Assembly: GCA_017525905.1 (NCBI GenBank) | Contig: JAFXSD010000022.1 | Coordinates: 1-64,000 of the forward strand | Source: Elusimicrobiota bacterium | Lineage (GTDB): Bacteria; Elusimicrobiota; Endomicrobiia; Endomicrobiales; Endomicrobiaceae | Length of the DNA stretch: 64,000 nt | Direction: 5' to 3' | In this document: piece after piece, positions 35,018 through 44,189 of the stretch | Layout: each line of letters starts with the position of its first letter | Numbering within the stretch: position 1 is the first letter of the stretch | The notes under the pieces: model-generated | Told to the model about the DNA's origin: nothing | Database searches by the model: none | The model's input: the letters and a program-made list of their open reading frames with translations, nothing else | Position numbers and translations under genes: made by a program

Positions 35018-35560
35018 ATGGAGAAGAGCCTTTTTTTGTTACCATCTAAAAAGATAATTTCTTTAATATTGTCAGTTATGACAATATTAAATGTTTTTAG
35101 TGTCGTTCTTATATACAATGCCGAAAGTATAGAAGAGTCAAAGAACTATACTACAGATACAATTGCAAAATATTGTAATATCGCAGTAGATATTCCGATG
35201 AAACTTATGAGTCATTTTTTCAAGGATGATGTTTCAAATAGTATTGGAATGCTTGCACCGATAAAAAATTCAGACAATGGTAATAAAAAACAGGAAAAAG
35301 ATGGGTTGAACGATCTTTTTCAGTATGCGGTTGCCAATGATAACATATCTTCGGTTAATTTTGTCAAAAGTTTATTTTTCCCGGTTTTATTGCCTTTTTA
35401 TAATGTGGAAATAAGTAAGCATAATTGCAATATTGATGTTATAGTTTTGGAAATATTACTGTTTATTATATTATTCAATGGTTCTATTATGCTTGCCAGA
35501 GGAGATACGGAAGATATTATTAATAATACAAATATAGAAAGAAAAGTCCGTCTTGCATAA
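35018..35560 (+). CDS. Membrane protein of unknown function preceding the giant-protein gene
   Basis: The 180-residue product is not recognised. It has a hydrophobic N-terminal helix (about residues 12-33), a polar middle (34-115) that would be outside the cytoplasm, and a second hydrophobic helix (about 141-160), ending in a short basic tail. No cysteine or catalytic motif stands out. TACAAT (35004-35009) ends 8 nt before the ATG and there is no Shine-Dalgarno sequence, so a leaderless message is possible. Its stop codon lies in the loop of a terminator-like hairpin, after which the 2803-residue protein starts 37 nt later. The arrangement suggests an accessory or regulatory partner of the giant gene. 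Confidence 0.6.
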   Translation: MEKSLFLLPSKKIISLILSVMTILNVFSVVLIYNAESIEESKNYTTDTIAKYCNIAVDIPMKLMSHFFKDDVSNSIGMLAPIKNSDNGNKKQEKDGLNDLFQYAVANDNISSVNFVKSLFFPVLLPFYNVEISKHNCNIDVIVLEILLFIILFNGSIMLARGDTEDIINNTNIERKVRLA

Positions 35561-35585
35561 TGAAATACAAGGCGGATTTTATTTT
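35542..35585 (+). terminator. Terminator-like hairpin (possible attenuator) between the 180-residue gene and the giant gene
   Basis: AAAAGTCCGTCTTG pairs with CAAGGCGGATTTT (12 or more pairs with two G-U), loop CATAATGAAATA, then TTTTATTTTG. The stop codon of the upstream gene (35558-35560) is in the loop, so translating ribosomes would interfere with folding. This could set the ratio of the two gene products. Confidence 0.6.
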
Positions 35586-35597
35586 GTGGAGAAAACT

Positions 35598-38500
35598 ATG
35601 TTAAATAAAAAATTAAAGGAATTTTGGATAAAAAAAATTACAAGTGTGACAATTGCAACCTGTTTGATAATAACAAGCTTGCAAGGTTTGACATTTTCTA
35701 TGTCGGTACCTGTTAATACAGTACCTTTGTTGCCTCAAATTAGTACGAACATTATTCCATTTAATATCGGAAGAGTTACTGAAACAACCTATAACGGAGA
35801 CGGACAAGTACTTGTATTGATACAAGATTTACACAGTCATAAACAAACACAAGAAAATATAAACAGTATATTAAAAGTGTTGGATAACAAGTACGGAATA
35901 AAAAATATTTGGCTTGAAGGAGCAAGCGGACATCTTGATACAAGTTGGATATCCAAAATTCAAGATACAACAGAAAGGGAACAAGTTGTAAAGGTACTTT
36001 TAGAAAAAGGAATGCTTACCGGAGCAGAAATGTTTTCTATAAAATCCGGAAAAACAGATATATTAAAAGGAATAGAAAATAAAGAAGTATATTTAAAAAA
36101 CTTTAACAGATTGAATGAAATATATAGTAAGAAAGTTGAAATAGAAGAATACCTCCCGCAAATAAAAGCAATTCTTAAAGCAAAGACAGAAGGTTATTTT
36201 TCGATAAATAACAGAAAGATAAATAGTCTTCAGGAAAAGAATAAAGAAGGTAAAATAAGAGCTGACAAGTACTTTGCATATATTTTAAGAGCAATGAAAA
36301 AAGCCGGATTAAAGTTGTCTGATTACGAACAAATTTCCAAGTATGTATATGTTATGGCAAAACAAAAGAGAATAAATTTTAAAAGAGCAAATAAAGAAAT
36401 CAGAACAATAATAACAGAATTAAAAGAATTATCAACTTATCAACAGTATAGAGAGCTTTTAAACAAAGTAAATAACAAAGAGACCGAGACCGAATTTTAT
36501 TCGGAAATAAAGAAGTTTGCCGAACAGAAAGGAATACTTAATAAATATAAAGAAGCGGAGAAATTTTTTGAATATTTGACGTATAACGAGATGTTAAATC
36601 CGATAGAACTTGTTGAGCAGGAAGAAGAACTTATAGACGATATAGAGACAAGTTTTGCACAAAACGGATACGAGAAAGAAGTATTATTTTTGAAGAAATA
36701 TTTTAGGTTGATAGAAAGTTACTTAATGAACAAGATTACGGCGGACGAATACAGATATTTTGAAAACAACAGAGAAAGGTTTAAGCTGTTATGGACAAAA
36801 TACGTAGATATTGACGGTATAATAAACATAGATGAATATTTTAGTTTGTTTGACGACTTTTATAAAGACAATGTAGAAAGGAACAGATGTTTTATAGAAA
36901 ATATTACCGGTAAAAAGCCGGCAAAAGAAAAAGAAGCGATAGTTATAAAAGCCGGAGCGGAATATAATGCAAAAGCGATAGAAGAGTTAAGTAAAACGAA
37001 AACCGGGATAGATGTTGTTATAACCGGCGGATTTCACACGGGAGGCTTAAGCAGACTATTTGAAGAAGAGAAAATCAATTATATAGTAATAACACCGAAT
37101 GTAACGGAAGAGACGGTAACGAGTGAAAAATTATATGCAAATATGTTTGCGGAAGAATATGAGATAGTAAAAGAAAAATTTGCAAATATGCCGATATCGA
37201 ATATCATTTCTTTATTGGATGATACAAATAAAATAGAAAAAATAGAAGCAATTGAAAATGTCGTAAAAATAATAACAGTTGATGGTAAAGAAATATTTGT
37301 CGGTCGTGATGGTGTAATAACTGGAAAAGATGTTCAAAAAGAATCTTCTTTACAAACAAAATTAAGTGAGAAACAGGCAAAAACTGCTGCAGAAGCTTTT
37401 ATAAGTTTACAGGAATATTTAAAAAGAGAACGAGAAAATAAGAGAAGAGAAACAGCAGGAATTGCACCTTTAGATAATTCTAATTTGAGAGAAAAAACTC
37501 AAGAATTAATAAGTGGAATAACAGATAATAGTTTGAAATATGCTTTTAGTGAGAAAATTTCTAATTCTGCTCCTATTTTACAGACGAATGGAACCATCGA
37601 CCGGTTGGAAAGAGTTGCAAAATTTTTCGGTTTAAGAAACCCGAAAGAATTCAGAAAAAATCCGTTCGGAGTAGCTTTGGGTGCATTTTTGGAAACATTT
37701 AGCTTATGGAGAAAAGATTTTGCCGAACAGCATGAAAGTTGGACGATCTTGCAAGAAAAAGCACTAAAAAACATAAAAGAACAAAGTATATTAGCAGGAA
37801 TGGATGGAATAAGACTCGGTATGATACTGGGATTAGCATATGGAATATTATTTTCTAATTCTTTGTTTGGAGGATTAGTAGTGATTGTTAGTGCTGCAAC
37901 AATATGTAGTACCATTTCTTTTCTAGTAACGGAATGGGTACTCCATTATAAACATAATATAAATCATACCAACTATATGTTGCAAACCGGTGGCACTTCG
38001 GATAAGAAAACCGATGCGACAGGTATAAAAGATATTTTACCGATAAAAACAAAGAAACCTTTTAACATTCCCGGAATTATAAAAGAATTAAAGAGACGAG
38101 GAATAGAAAATAAAGAGCTGTTTAATTTTTTAGTTAAATTTAGGGAAGATAAATATATCGGGTTAATTAACGGCTTACTTAAAGAAAAAAATCTGCTGGA
38201 AGCTTTTGAACAAAAATTGGAGGGGGAATATGAACAAATACTCAATGAAGAAGATTTTTATATAACTTATGAGAAGGCAGAAAAAATCTATGAAGAAGAA
38301 ATGCATTTATTAAGAGCAACAGACAGAGCGGAATATGAGAGAATTAGTTCTTTTATAGGAAAGCCCGCAATAGAAGAATTTAAAAATTATATTAACAACA
38401 GAAAATCTACATTACTAAAACAGTGGAAAAGAATGTTAAGAGAAGATAAGTATACAAATGCCGAGAGGGTTTTAATAGCAAGAGGAATAAAACAATATTT

Positions 38501-41500
38501 AAGAAAAGCAAAAACATCCGCAATTCCCGTAGAATATATAGAGACAGCATTCGACAAATTTATAGAAAACTTTAAGAATACACAGATAGAAGAAGTAGAA
38601 CGATTCAACATATATGAACAATATTTAAAATGTATAACTGAACAGATAACTGCAGGAGGTAATAATCCGATAGTAAAAGAAGTGAGCTATAACTATAACG
38701 GAACAGAGGTACAAGGGAAATGGATCCGGATAAAAGGGAAAAAGAGCATTGAGGCAGAAGGTAAAGGAGATTTAGAATTAAATAAACAAATATTATCTGC
38801 AGTATCATCTGAGGAATGGTGTACAAGAGGAAGAGGAGGAGAATATATAGTATTAGAATGGCATGGCAGTGATTTTTATGTATTTATAGAGGATGGTCAA
38901 ATAAGATCTACATTAGGATTTGTTCCTGCGGAAGATTTAGAAGATTTAAAAACAGATCCGTGGTATTACGGATTGTTTGAGCAGGGAAATGGGCAGAACA
39001 ATATAGTTCCTGAAATATATGATGAAGCGGTGAAGGAGTTACAAAAAGAATTAGAATCAGGCAAATATCAGGATGAAGACGGATATAAAACATTACAAGA
39101 TATAGTAAATAAGAAGAGAGAAAAAAGAGAGAAGCAGAAAAAATTTTTTGAAAAGACAAAGGATTTAACGGATTATACGGATGAGACAATAAGGCAGATG
39201 TTTGTGGAAGCCTTTTCTGTAGTGATAACACAAGATGAGTATGGGAATTGGAATACCGTTCATGAAGTAACTGATTCGATGTTGGATGAAATGGCTGAAA
39301 TCGATATATCTATAGTAGAAAAATTTTTAAAGACAATAAAGAATGTAGAATTATCGGTGAGTATTTTAAGTGCTAATTATGCCAAATATATAGAAGATTT
39401 AAATGTCGGACAAGATTTAAAATTGGGAGTTAGATCTCTTAAAAAAGGAGTAAGTCTCAAAGCCGGTGGAGATGTAGATTTCCGAAATTTAATTGAAGTC
39501 GGGGAAGGAGTAACTGTCAGTGCCGGTGAAACTTTGATTTTAAGTAAAGTAACCGAAATAGGAGAAGGAGTAAGTCTCAGTGCCGGTGAAAATTTGTATT
39601 TAGATAAAGTAACTGAAATAGGAGAAAGAATAAGTCTTAGTGCCGGCAGAACTTTGAGTTTAGGATTAGCAAAACTGACAAAAGAAGCTACAGATAAAAT
39701 AAATGAATTTAAATTTAATTCGTTATCATTGTTGTCTGCAGAAAGTGTTGAGAACGGAGTAGAGTTAAATGTTGATGGAAATTTGGAACTGAGAAATGTA
39801 ACCGAAATAGGAGAAGGAGTAACTCTCAGCGCCGGTAACAATTTATTTTTAAATAATGTAAGTGCTTTGCCTAAGAAAGTAAATCTTATTGCCTATGAGA
39901 ATTTGTATTTAGAGAGATTAGCCGAAATAGAAGAAGAAGTAAGTCTTATAACCGGTAACCTCTTGCTTTTATATAACTTAACAGCTTTACCTGAAAATAC
40001 GGATAGTATTAAGTTATATTTTGATGATATAGAGTTATACTCGTATGATGAAGAACTTGAACAACAACTAATAGAAATAAGAGACAGAACAAAGAGAGAA
40101 TTAACTACCGAAGAAGAAATAGATAACCTTATACATGAATTGGAAGTTGCTGAGAAAAATTATAATCAAAACAAAACAGAAAAAAATAAGAAAAAATTAG
40201 AAGCAGCTTTTATCAATATAAAATTGGATGTAAAAAATATGTCTTTAGATACATTGTACGATATTGTGGAAAGAATATTTACAATAATGCAAAGATATTA
40301 CAATATGAGTCCTGAAGGATATTTTGAACAGCTAAACATGGTAAAAAGATTTTTAAAGGACAAAAAATATGATATTAAATCACAAACCGAAAAATATATG
40401 ATTGATGATAATCTGGACGTAGATAGAATGCAGTCAAAATTCCCGAATATGATAGTCTCCGCACAATCTATACCGGATAGTTACGGTGATAAAGATATAA
40501 TTGAAAATTTATATGTTGTCTTTAGTTTAATGTTGTCAGGATTAGGATCGAGATTGAACAGAACAGACTTTTTAAAAGCTGTATTCGTATTAGATAAAAA
40601 ACTTTTAGAGACAAAAAAGATACAAAATGAGTTTTTGAAAGAAAAAACAGAAAAAGAATTGGAACGAGCTGTAAAAACTTTAGATTTTTTAAGATACAGT
40701 GAAGAATATGAATCGTATGTGAGACAATATGCTGAAGAATCACAAACAGAAGGGTTAATTGATGACGAAGGGAATATTCTTAATCCCAATCAAAAAACAA
40801 AATCAATTGATTTAAAATTAAGAGTACAAACAAGTGAAGGTTGGAGAATGAAATCTTTGGCACAAATGATACTTGATTCTTTGTTAATAAAGAGTCAAGA
40901 AATCGGAGATAATTTTGCCGTAAATATACTTACGGATAACCAATCTATTCCCGCAATAAATGTTTTACTTGACAGTATAATAGAAGAAGGAGCTTTCGCA
41001 GGTAAGAAATACAGAGAAGTTTTAATGAACAAAAAAATAATTCAAACAACATTAGGTAGGAATATTACCGGCATTAGTTTACACAGAATGCATCCTTCAG
41101 TTCAATACGATGAAAATACGGGAATTTTTAATTTTTATACTGAACAATATCCTTTGGGCCATTCGAGATATGCTGTTGAATTGGGAGAACAATTGATGAG
41201 TGAAACTTCGTCTAATAAAGAAGAGGAGATAAATGTTGTAACAAATAGTGACAACTGGAAAGCAGGTAATTTATTTAACAAAATAATCGGATGGGTTGCC
41301 AAAACGAAAACACCCATAGCGATATTGGTAACAAAGAAAGGAACGAATCAGGGTGGTATTCCAATGTTAGTTTCTGAAACGATTAATGGAGAGGAATTCT
41401 TGTTTTATAAAATTATAGAATCCGCACAAGCGGAAGAAAACGATGAACTTAAGCAAAAATTCAATAATTCGCCCAATGCATTATATAATACCAATATGAT

Positions 41501-44009
41501 TGTAGAATCGAAAAGAGCATTTATGAAACAGATAAAACTTGCCGAGAAAAATATAAACGATTCTCAAAATTCTCAAATAAGAGAAAGAGTTAAGAGAGTT
41601 TATGGTTTAAGTACGGAAGAAGATTTAAAAGCTTTTATTAAAACAAAATTTGCTCTTGCAGATTTGATTGTAAATACTAAGACGAATGATGAGACAGAAG
41701 AAAAATTTATTCAACTTGAGGGGGCAATCGGTTCGGCTTTAATGGAATTAAGTAATCTAATGTATGTAATAAATGGTGAACATTTATTAAAGTTTGTTGT
41801 GTTAAATGAAAAAGAAAAAGATGAACTTTTTGGCGCAATGAAAAACAGCGACGATTTTTATTCATTCCTGCAAGCAATAGAGGAAATGGATGTTGAAGGA
41901 GAAAGAAGCAGTTTTCAACAAAATAATATGTCGAATTGTTTCGTTGATCCAAAAAGTCCATTGAAGAAATTAACCGTAAAGGGTGCGGTTAAGTTAGAAG
42001 ATTTGGAACTTAGGGGAGATTTTGTTTCGGTAATAAATAATTCAAAAAAAGAAATTATAATATCTCCGGAGATATTAAAAAAATATGATTTTGATATTTC
42101 CGATAATAGAATTATTTTGGAAAATATTAATATTGTTGTTGATGAAAAGGCTAATCTATTTGTGGAAAAAGATGGTGTTGTAATAATGACGGAAGAAGAA
42201 AGAATTCAACAAGCTGATGTTGTTGATGTTTCAGCAGATGCGGTAAAAGGAATAGTAGGAGTAACGAAGGTAAGTCTGTTAAGAACCAAACAATCTAATT
42301 CGCAGAAAATTACTCAAATTGTTGAAGGGGCAAACAACTTCTTATATTTAGACGAGCTGCAACAAGAATCTATAGAAATAGCAACAATGTTCAATGTAAA
42401 ACCGGAAACTATTTCAATAGTAGATGCAAACGATACAAAACGGATACGAGAAGCTATCGAAATAGCAGAAAACGGAACGAAAGTAAAGATGATAATTTTA
42501 AACTCTCAAGCGGGAGAAGTTACCGACGAAACAGGAAATGTAATATACGGTGAAGATAACAATGCATTGCTGGAACTTGCAAAGAAAACCGGCAATTTGG
42601 AAATAATAAAATATGAAACGCTCGAAGGAGAAACAGCCGCAGGAAGAGAAATTATCAGAGGTATTTTGGAAAATATAAAAGCTAAAAATATTATAGGGCA
42701 AGGTAATAAAAATGTTCTGTATATTACACCTTCACTTCTTGACGGCCGGGAAGACATTGTTTACGAATATTTGCAAGACGGAACGATTCTTTCGGTAAGT
42801 ACAAACAGTATCAAAGGAGCATTGGTAAAAGGTCTGTTGAACTATGGTAACTTAAAAGTTAAAACATTGGAAAATATGATAATACAACCAGCAAATATTT
42901 ACGGAACATTTAAAGTTGAAGATGTTACAGATGCAGTTCTTAAAGAACTTTGTTCGAAAGGAATACATACTGTTATGATGGAAGTTACCGATGCCGACAA
43001 AGATGCATTAAATAATGCATTAGTCAGAGCACAAAATGCTGAAATGGGAATTGTTGTATTTGGTGAAGGAGCAGAAAATATTAGTTTTGAAGGTATAGAG
43101 GTAGAAGTTGCTGTAAAAGGAGATTCACAAGATAAGAGACGAGTAGTGGAATATAATGAAGCACTAACAATGGAAAATTTATCAAAAGATGTTATAGTAA
43201 ATATTGCACAAAGAGAAGGTGCAAATATTGTAATGACACCGGAGAATATAAAGAGATTGATAAATGCCGGAGCAGCTATAGCATTTGACGGAGAAGTATT
43301 AAGGGAAGTTAGTAAAGAAAATACTGCAAAAAATGGAATAACGATGTTAGATATAGTAAAAGCGATGTTTACCGAAAATTCTCAACAAAAGGCTGCAAAA
43401 GCAAGAGCAAGAGGAATAAGAGCAGGAAGAAATATAGCTGTGAAAGCATTGTCGGCAGGAACAGACTTAAATGAACTAATAAATAATATAGATTCTATTT
43501 TAGATTTGATACAAAACAAAGAAAATGGGGCGTTGACTATAATCGGACAAATTCTTGGAAGAGAAAGGAAATTAGGCGAACTTCTCGATATTGATTCGAC
43601 AAGTTTAACCGGAAAAGAAGACGATTTGTTGGGAAAAACAGAAGGAATTTTGCAAGTAATAGAATTATCTAAGGTTGTAGATAATATAAAAGATATCGAC
43701 AGAATAGATAATATGAATGAACTTATGGCAATGCTTGTAGAATACAGAATGTTGACGGGAGAAAGTTATAATCCTCAAAAAGGAAAAGAAGTTATTAATG
43801 TTCTTTCGGATAAAACACATGATGAGATAATGAAAGATCTTAGAGAACAGCTCAAAGATGAAAATTTGTCAAAAACGGATAAAACATTTGTTTTGAGCGG
43901 AATAATTGATTTGCTTTTGGCAGATGACTTACGTATTGATGCACAGTTTGAAAAAATGTTTGAAGGTATGGATACCAAAGGTATACATGCAATGCTTTCA
44001 GCTGCATAG
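35598..44009 (+). CDS. Giant exported multidomain protein (2803 residues) with ChaN/Tiki-like N-terminus, beta-solenoid repeats and UDP-sugar-pyrophosphorylase-like region
   Basis: The start is ATG 35598 (GGAG 6 nt upstream); an earlier in-frame ATG at 35553 lies inside a hairpin. Residues 1-35 form a signal peptide. Residues about 65-510 resemble the ChaN/EreA/Tiki fold: LIQDLHSHKQTQENI near 72-86, WLEGASGH near 105 and VVITGGFHTGGLS near 473-485. Residues about 735-780 form a hydrophobic hairpin. Residues about 1268-1475 contain 20-residue repeats of the type VTEIGEGVSLSAGENLYLDK. Residues about 1615-2195 resemble eukaryotic-type UDP-sugar pyrophosphorylases: LSGLGSRLN, SLAQMILDSLL, YPLGHSRYAVEL, VVTNSDNW, NTNMIVESK and LTVKGAVKLEDLELRG. 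The last 600 residues are unassigned. Similar giants are known to me from Omnitrophota and Elusimicrobiota. Function is unknown. Confidence 0.8.
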   Translation: MLNKKLKEFWIKKITSVTIATCLIITSLQGLTFSMSVPVNTVPLLPQISTNIIPFNIGRVTETTYNGDGQVLVLIQDLHSHKQTQENINSILKVLDNKYGIKNIWLEGASGHLDTSWISKIQDTTEREQVVKVLLEKGMLTGAEMFSIKSGKTDILKGIENKEVYLKNFNRLNEIYSKKVEIEEYLPQIKAILKAKTEGYFSINNRKINSLQEKNKEGKIRADKYFAYILRAMKKAGLKLSDYEQISKYVYVMAKQKRINFKRANKEIRTIITELKELSTYQQYRELLNKVNNKETETEFYSEIKKFAEQKGILNKYKEAEKFFEYLTYNEMLNPIELVEQEEELIDDIETSFAQNGYEKEVLFLKKYFRLIESYLMNKITADEYRYFENNRERFKLLWTKYVDIDGIINIDEYFSLFDDFYKDNVERNRCFIENITGKKPAKEKEAIVIKAGAEYNAKAIEELSKTKTGIDVVITGGFHTGGLSRLFEEEKINYIVITPNVTEETVTSEKLYANMFAEEYEIVKEKFANMPISNIISLLDDTNKIEKIEAIENVVKIITVDGKEIFVGRDGVITGKDVQKESSLQTKLSEKQAKTAAEAFISLQEYLKRERENKRRETAGIAPLDNSNLREKTQELISGITDNSLKYAFSEKISNSAPILQTNGTIDRLERVAKFFGLRNPKEFRKNPFGVALGAFLETFSLWRKDFAEQHESWTILQEKALKNIKEQSILAGMDGIRLGMILGLAYGILFSNSLFGGLVVIVSAATICSTISFLVTEWVLHYKHNINHTNYMLQTGGTSDKKTDATGIKDILPIKTKKPFNIPGIIKELKRRGIENKELFNFLVKFREDKYIGLINGLLKEKNLLEAFEQKLEGEYEQILNEEDFYITYEKAEKIYEEEMHLLRATDRAEYERISSFIGKPAIEEFKNYINNRKSTLLKQWKRMLREDKYTNAERVLIARGIKQYLRKAKTSAIPVEYIETAFDKFIENFKNTQIEEVERFNIYEQYLKCITEQITAGGNNPIVKEVSYNYNGTEVQGKWIRIKGKKSIEAEGKGDLELNKQILSAVSSEEWCTRGRGGEYIVLEWHGSDFYVFIEDGQIRSTLGFVPAEDLEDLKTDPWYYGLFEQGNGQNNIVPEIYDEAVKELQKELESGKYQDEDGYKTLQDIVNKKREKREKQKKFFEKTKDLTDYTDETIRQMFVEAFSVVITQDEYGNWNTVHEVTDSMLDEMAEIDISIVEKFLKTIKNVELSVSILSANYAKYIEDLNVGQDLKLGVRSLKKGVSLKAGGDVDFRNLIEVGEGVTVSAGETLILSKVTEIGEGVSLSAGENLYLDKVTEIGERISLSAGRTLSLGLAKLTKEATDKINEFKFNSLSLLSAESVENGVELNVDGNLELRNVTEIGEGVTLSAGNNLFLNNVSALPKKVNLIAYENLYLERLAEIEEEVSLITGNLLLLYNLTALPENTDSIKLYFDDIELYSYDEELEQQLIEIRDRTKRELTTEEEIDNLIHELEVAEKNYNQNKTEKNKKKLEAAFINIKLDVKNMSLDTLYDIVERIFTIMQRYYNMSPEGYFEQLNMVKRFLKDKKYDIKSQTEKYMIDDNLDVDRMQSKFPNMIVSAQSIPDSYGDKDIIENLYVVFSLMLSGLGSRLNRTDFLKAVFVLDKKLLETKKIQNEFLKEKTEKELERAVKTLDFLRYSEEYESYVRQYAEESQTEGLIDDEGNILNPNQKTKSIDLKLRVQTSEGWRMKSLAQMILDSLLIKSQEIGDNFAVNILTDNQSIPAINVLLDSIIEEGAFAGKKYREVLMNKKIIQTTLGRNITGISLHRMHPSVQYDENTGIFNFYTEQYPLGHSRYAVELGEQLMSETSSNKEEEINVVTNSDNWKAGNLFNKIIGWVAKTKTPIAILVTKKGTNQGGIPMLVSETINGEEFLFYKIIESAQAEENDELKQKFNNSPNALYNTNMIVESKRAFMKQIKLAEKNINDSQNSQIRERVKRVYGLSTEEDLKAFIKTKFALADLIVNTKTNDETEEKFIQLEGAIGSALMELSNLMYVINGEHLLKFVVLNEKEKDELFGAMKNSDDFYSFLQAIEEMDVEGERSSFQQNNMSNCFVDPKSPLKKLTVKGAVKLEDLELRGDFVSVINNSKKEIIISPEILKKYDFDISDNRIILENINIVVDEKANLFVEKDGVVIMTEEERIQQADVVDVSADAVKGIVGVTKVSLLRTKQSNSQKITQIVEGANNFLYLDELQQESIEIATMFNVKPETISIVDANDTKRIREAIEIAENGTKVKMIILNSQAGEVTDETGNVIYGEDNNALLELAKKTGNLEIIKYETLEGETAAGREIIRGILENIKAKNIIGQGNKNVLYITPSLLDGREDIVYEYLQDGTILSVSTNSIKGALVKGLLNYGNLKVKTLENMIIQPANIYGTFKVEDVTDAVLKELCSKGIHTVMMEVTDADKDALNNALVRAQNAEMGIVVFGEGAENISFEGIEVEVAVKGDSQDKRRVVEYNEALTMENLSKDVIVNIAQREGANIVMTPENIKRLINAGAAIAFDGEVLREVSKENTAKNGITMLDIVKAMFTENSQQKAAKARARGIRAGRNIAVKALSAGTDLNELINNIDSILDLIQNKENGALTIIGQILGRERKLGELLDIDSTSLTGKEDDLLGKTEGILQVIELSKVVDNIKDIDRIDNMNELMAMLVEYRMLTGESYNPQKGKEVINVLSDKTHDEIMKDLREQLKDENLSKTDKTFVLSGIIDLLLADDLRIDAQFEKMFEGMDTKGIHAMLSAA
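39399..40020 (+). repeat. Array of 60-nt (20-residue) repeats in the giant gene
   Basis: About ten units with consensus (V/L)-(T/A)-E-I-G-E-G-V-(S/T)-L-S-A-G-x-N-L-x-L-x-x. The middle units at about 39485-39660 are the most alike; the later ones diverge. The alternating hydrophobic pattern fits coils of a beta-solenoid. Confidence 0.75.
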
Positions 44010-44090
44010 TATATTAATTTTAAAAGAATTGTTTGAAAAAAACTATTATGACTTTTTAGAACTTACAATAAAATGAAAGTTTAAGAATTG

Positions 44091-44185
44091 AATAGTTGAA
44101 TAATCAAAAACTTGTCTTTATGACATAGAAAAAAACAATTGTTGATTTTTGATTAATAAGTTGTGTTAAAGCCTGTTCAACTATT
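44091..44185. repeat. Two nested 10-bp inverted repeats in the convergent gap after the giant gene
   Basis: Outer arms AATAGTTGAA (44091-44100) and TTCAACTATT (44176-44185); inner arms TAATCAAAAA (44101-44110) and TTTTTGATTA (44146-44155). The left arms are adjacent. It lies between the convergent giant gene and the polyprenol-phosphate glycosyltransferase gene, so it may be a two-way terminator or a structured RNA. The 180-nt gap has no gene. Confidence 0.55.
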
Positions 44186-44189
44186 TTGT

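Noticed and set aside
35553-35597. Upstream ATG for the giant gene at 35553
   Set aside because: It sits in the terminator-like hairpin, lacks a ribosome site and would put polar residues before a clear signal peptide.
37499-43978. Many minus-strand open frames of 60-150 codons inside the giant gene
   Set aside because: They follow from the base composition of the long coding frame on the other strand, have no ribosome sites and show no family features.
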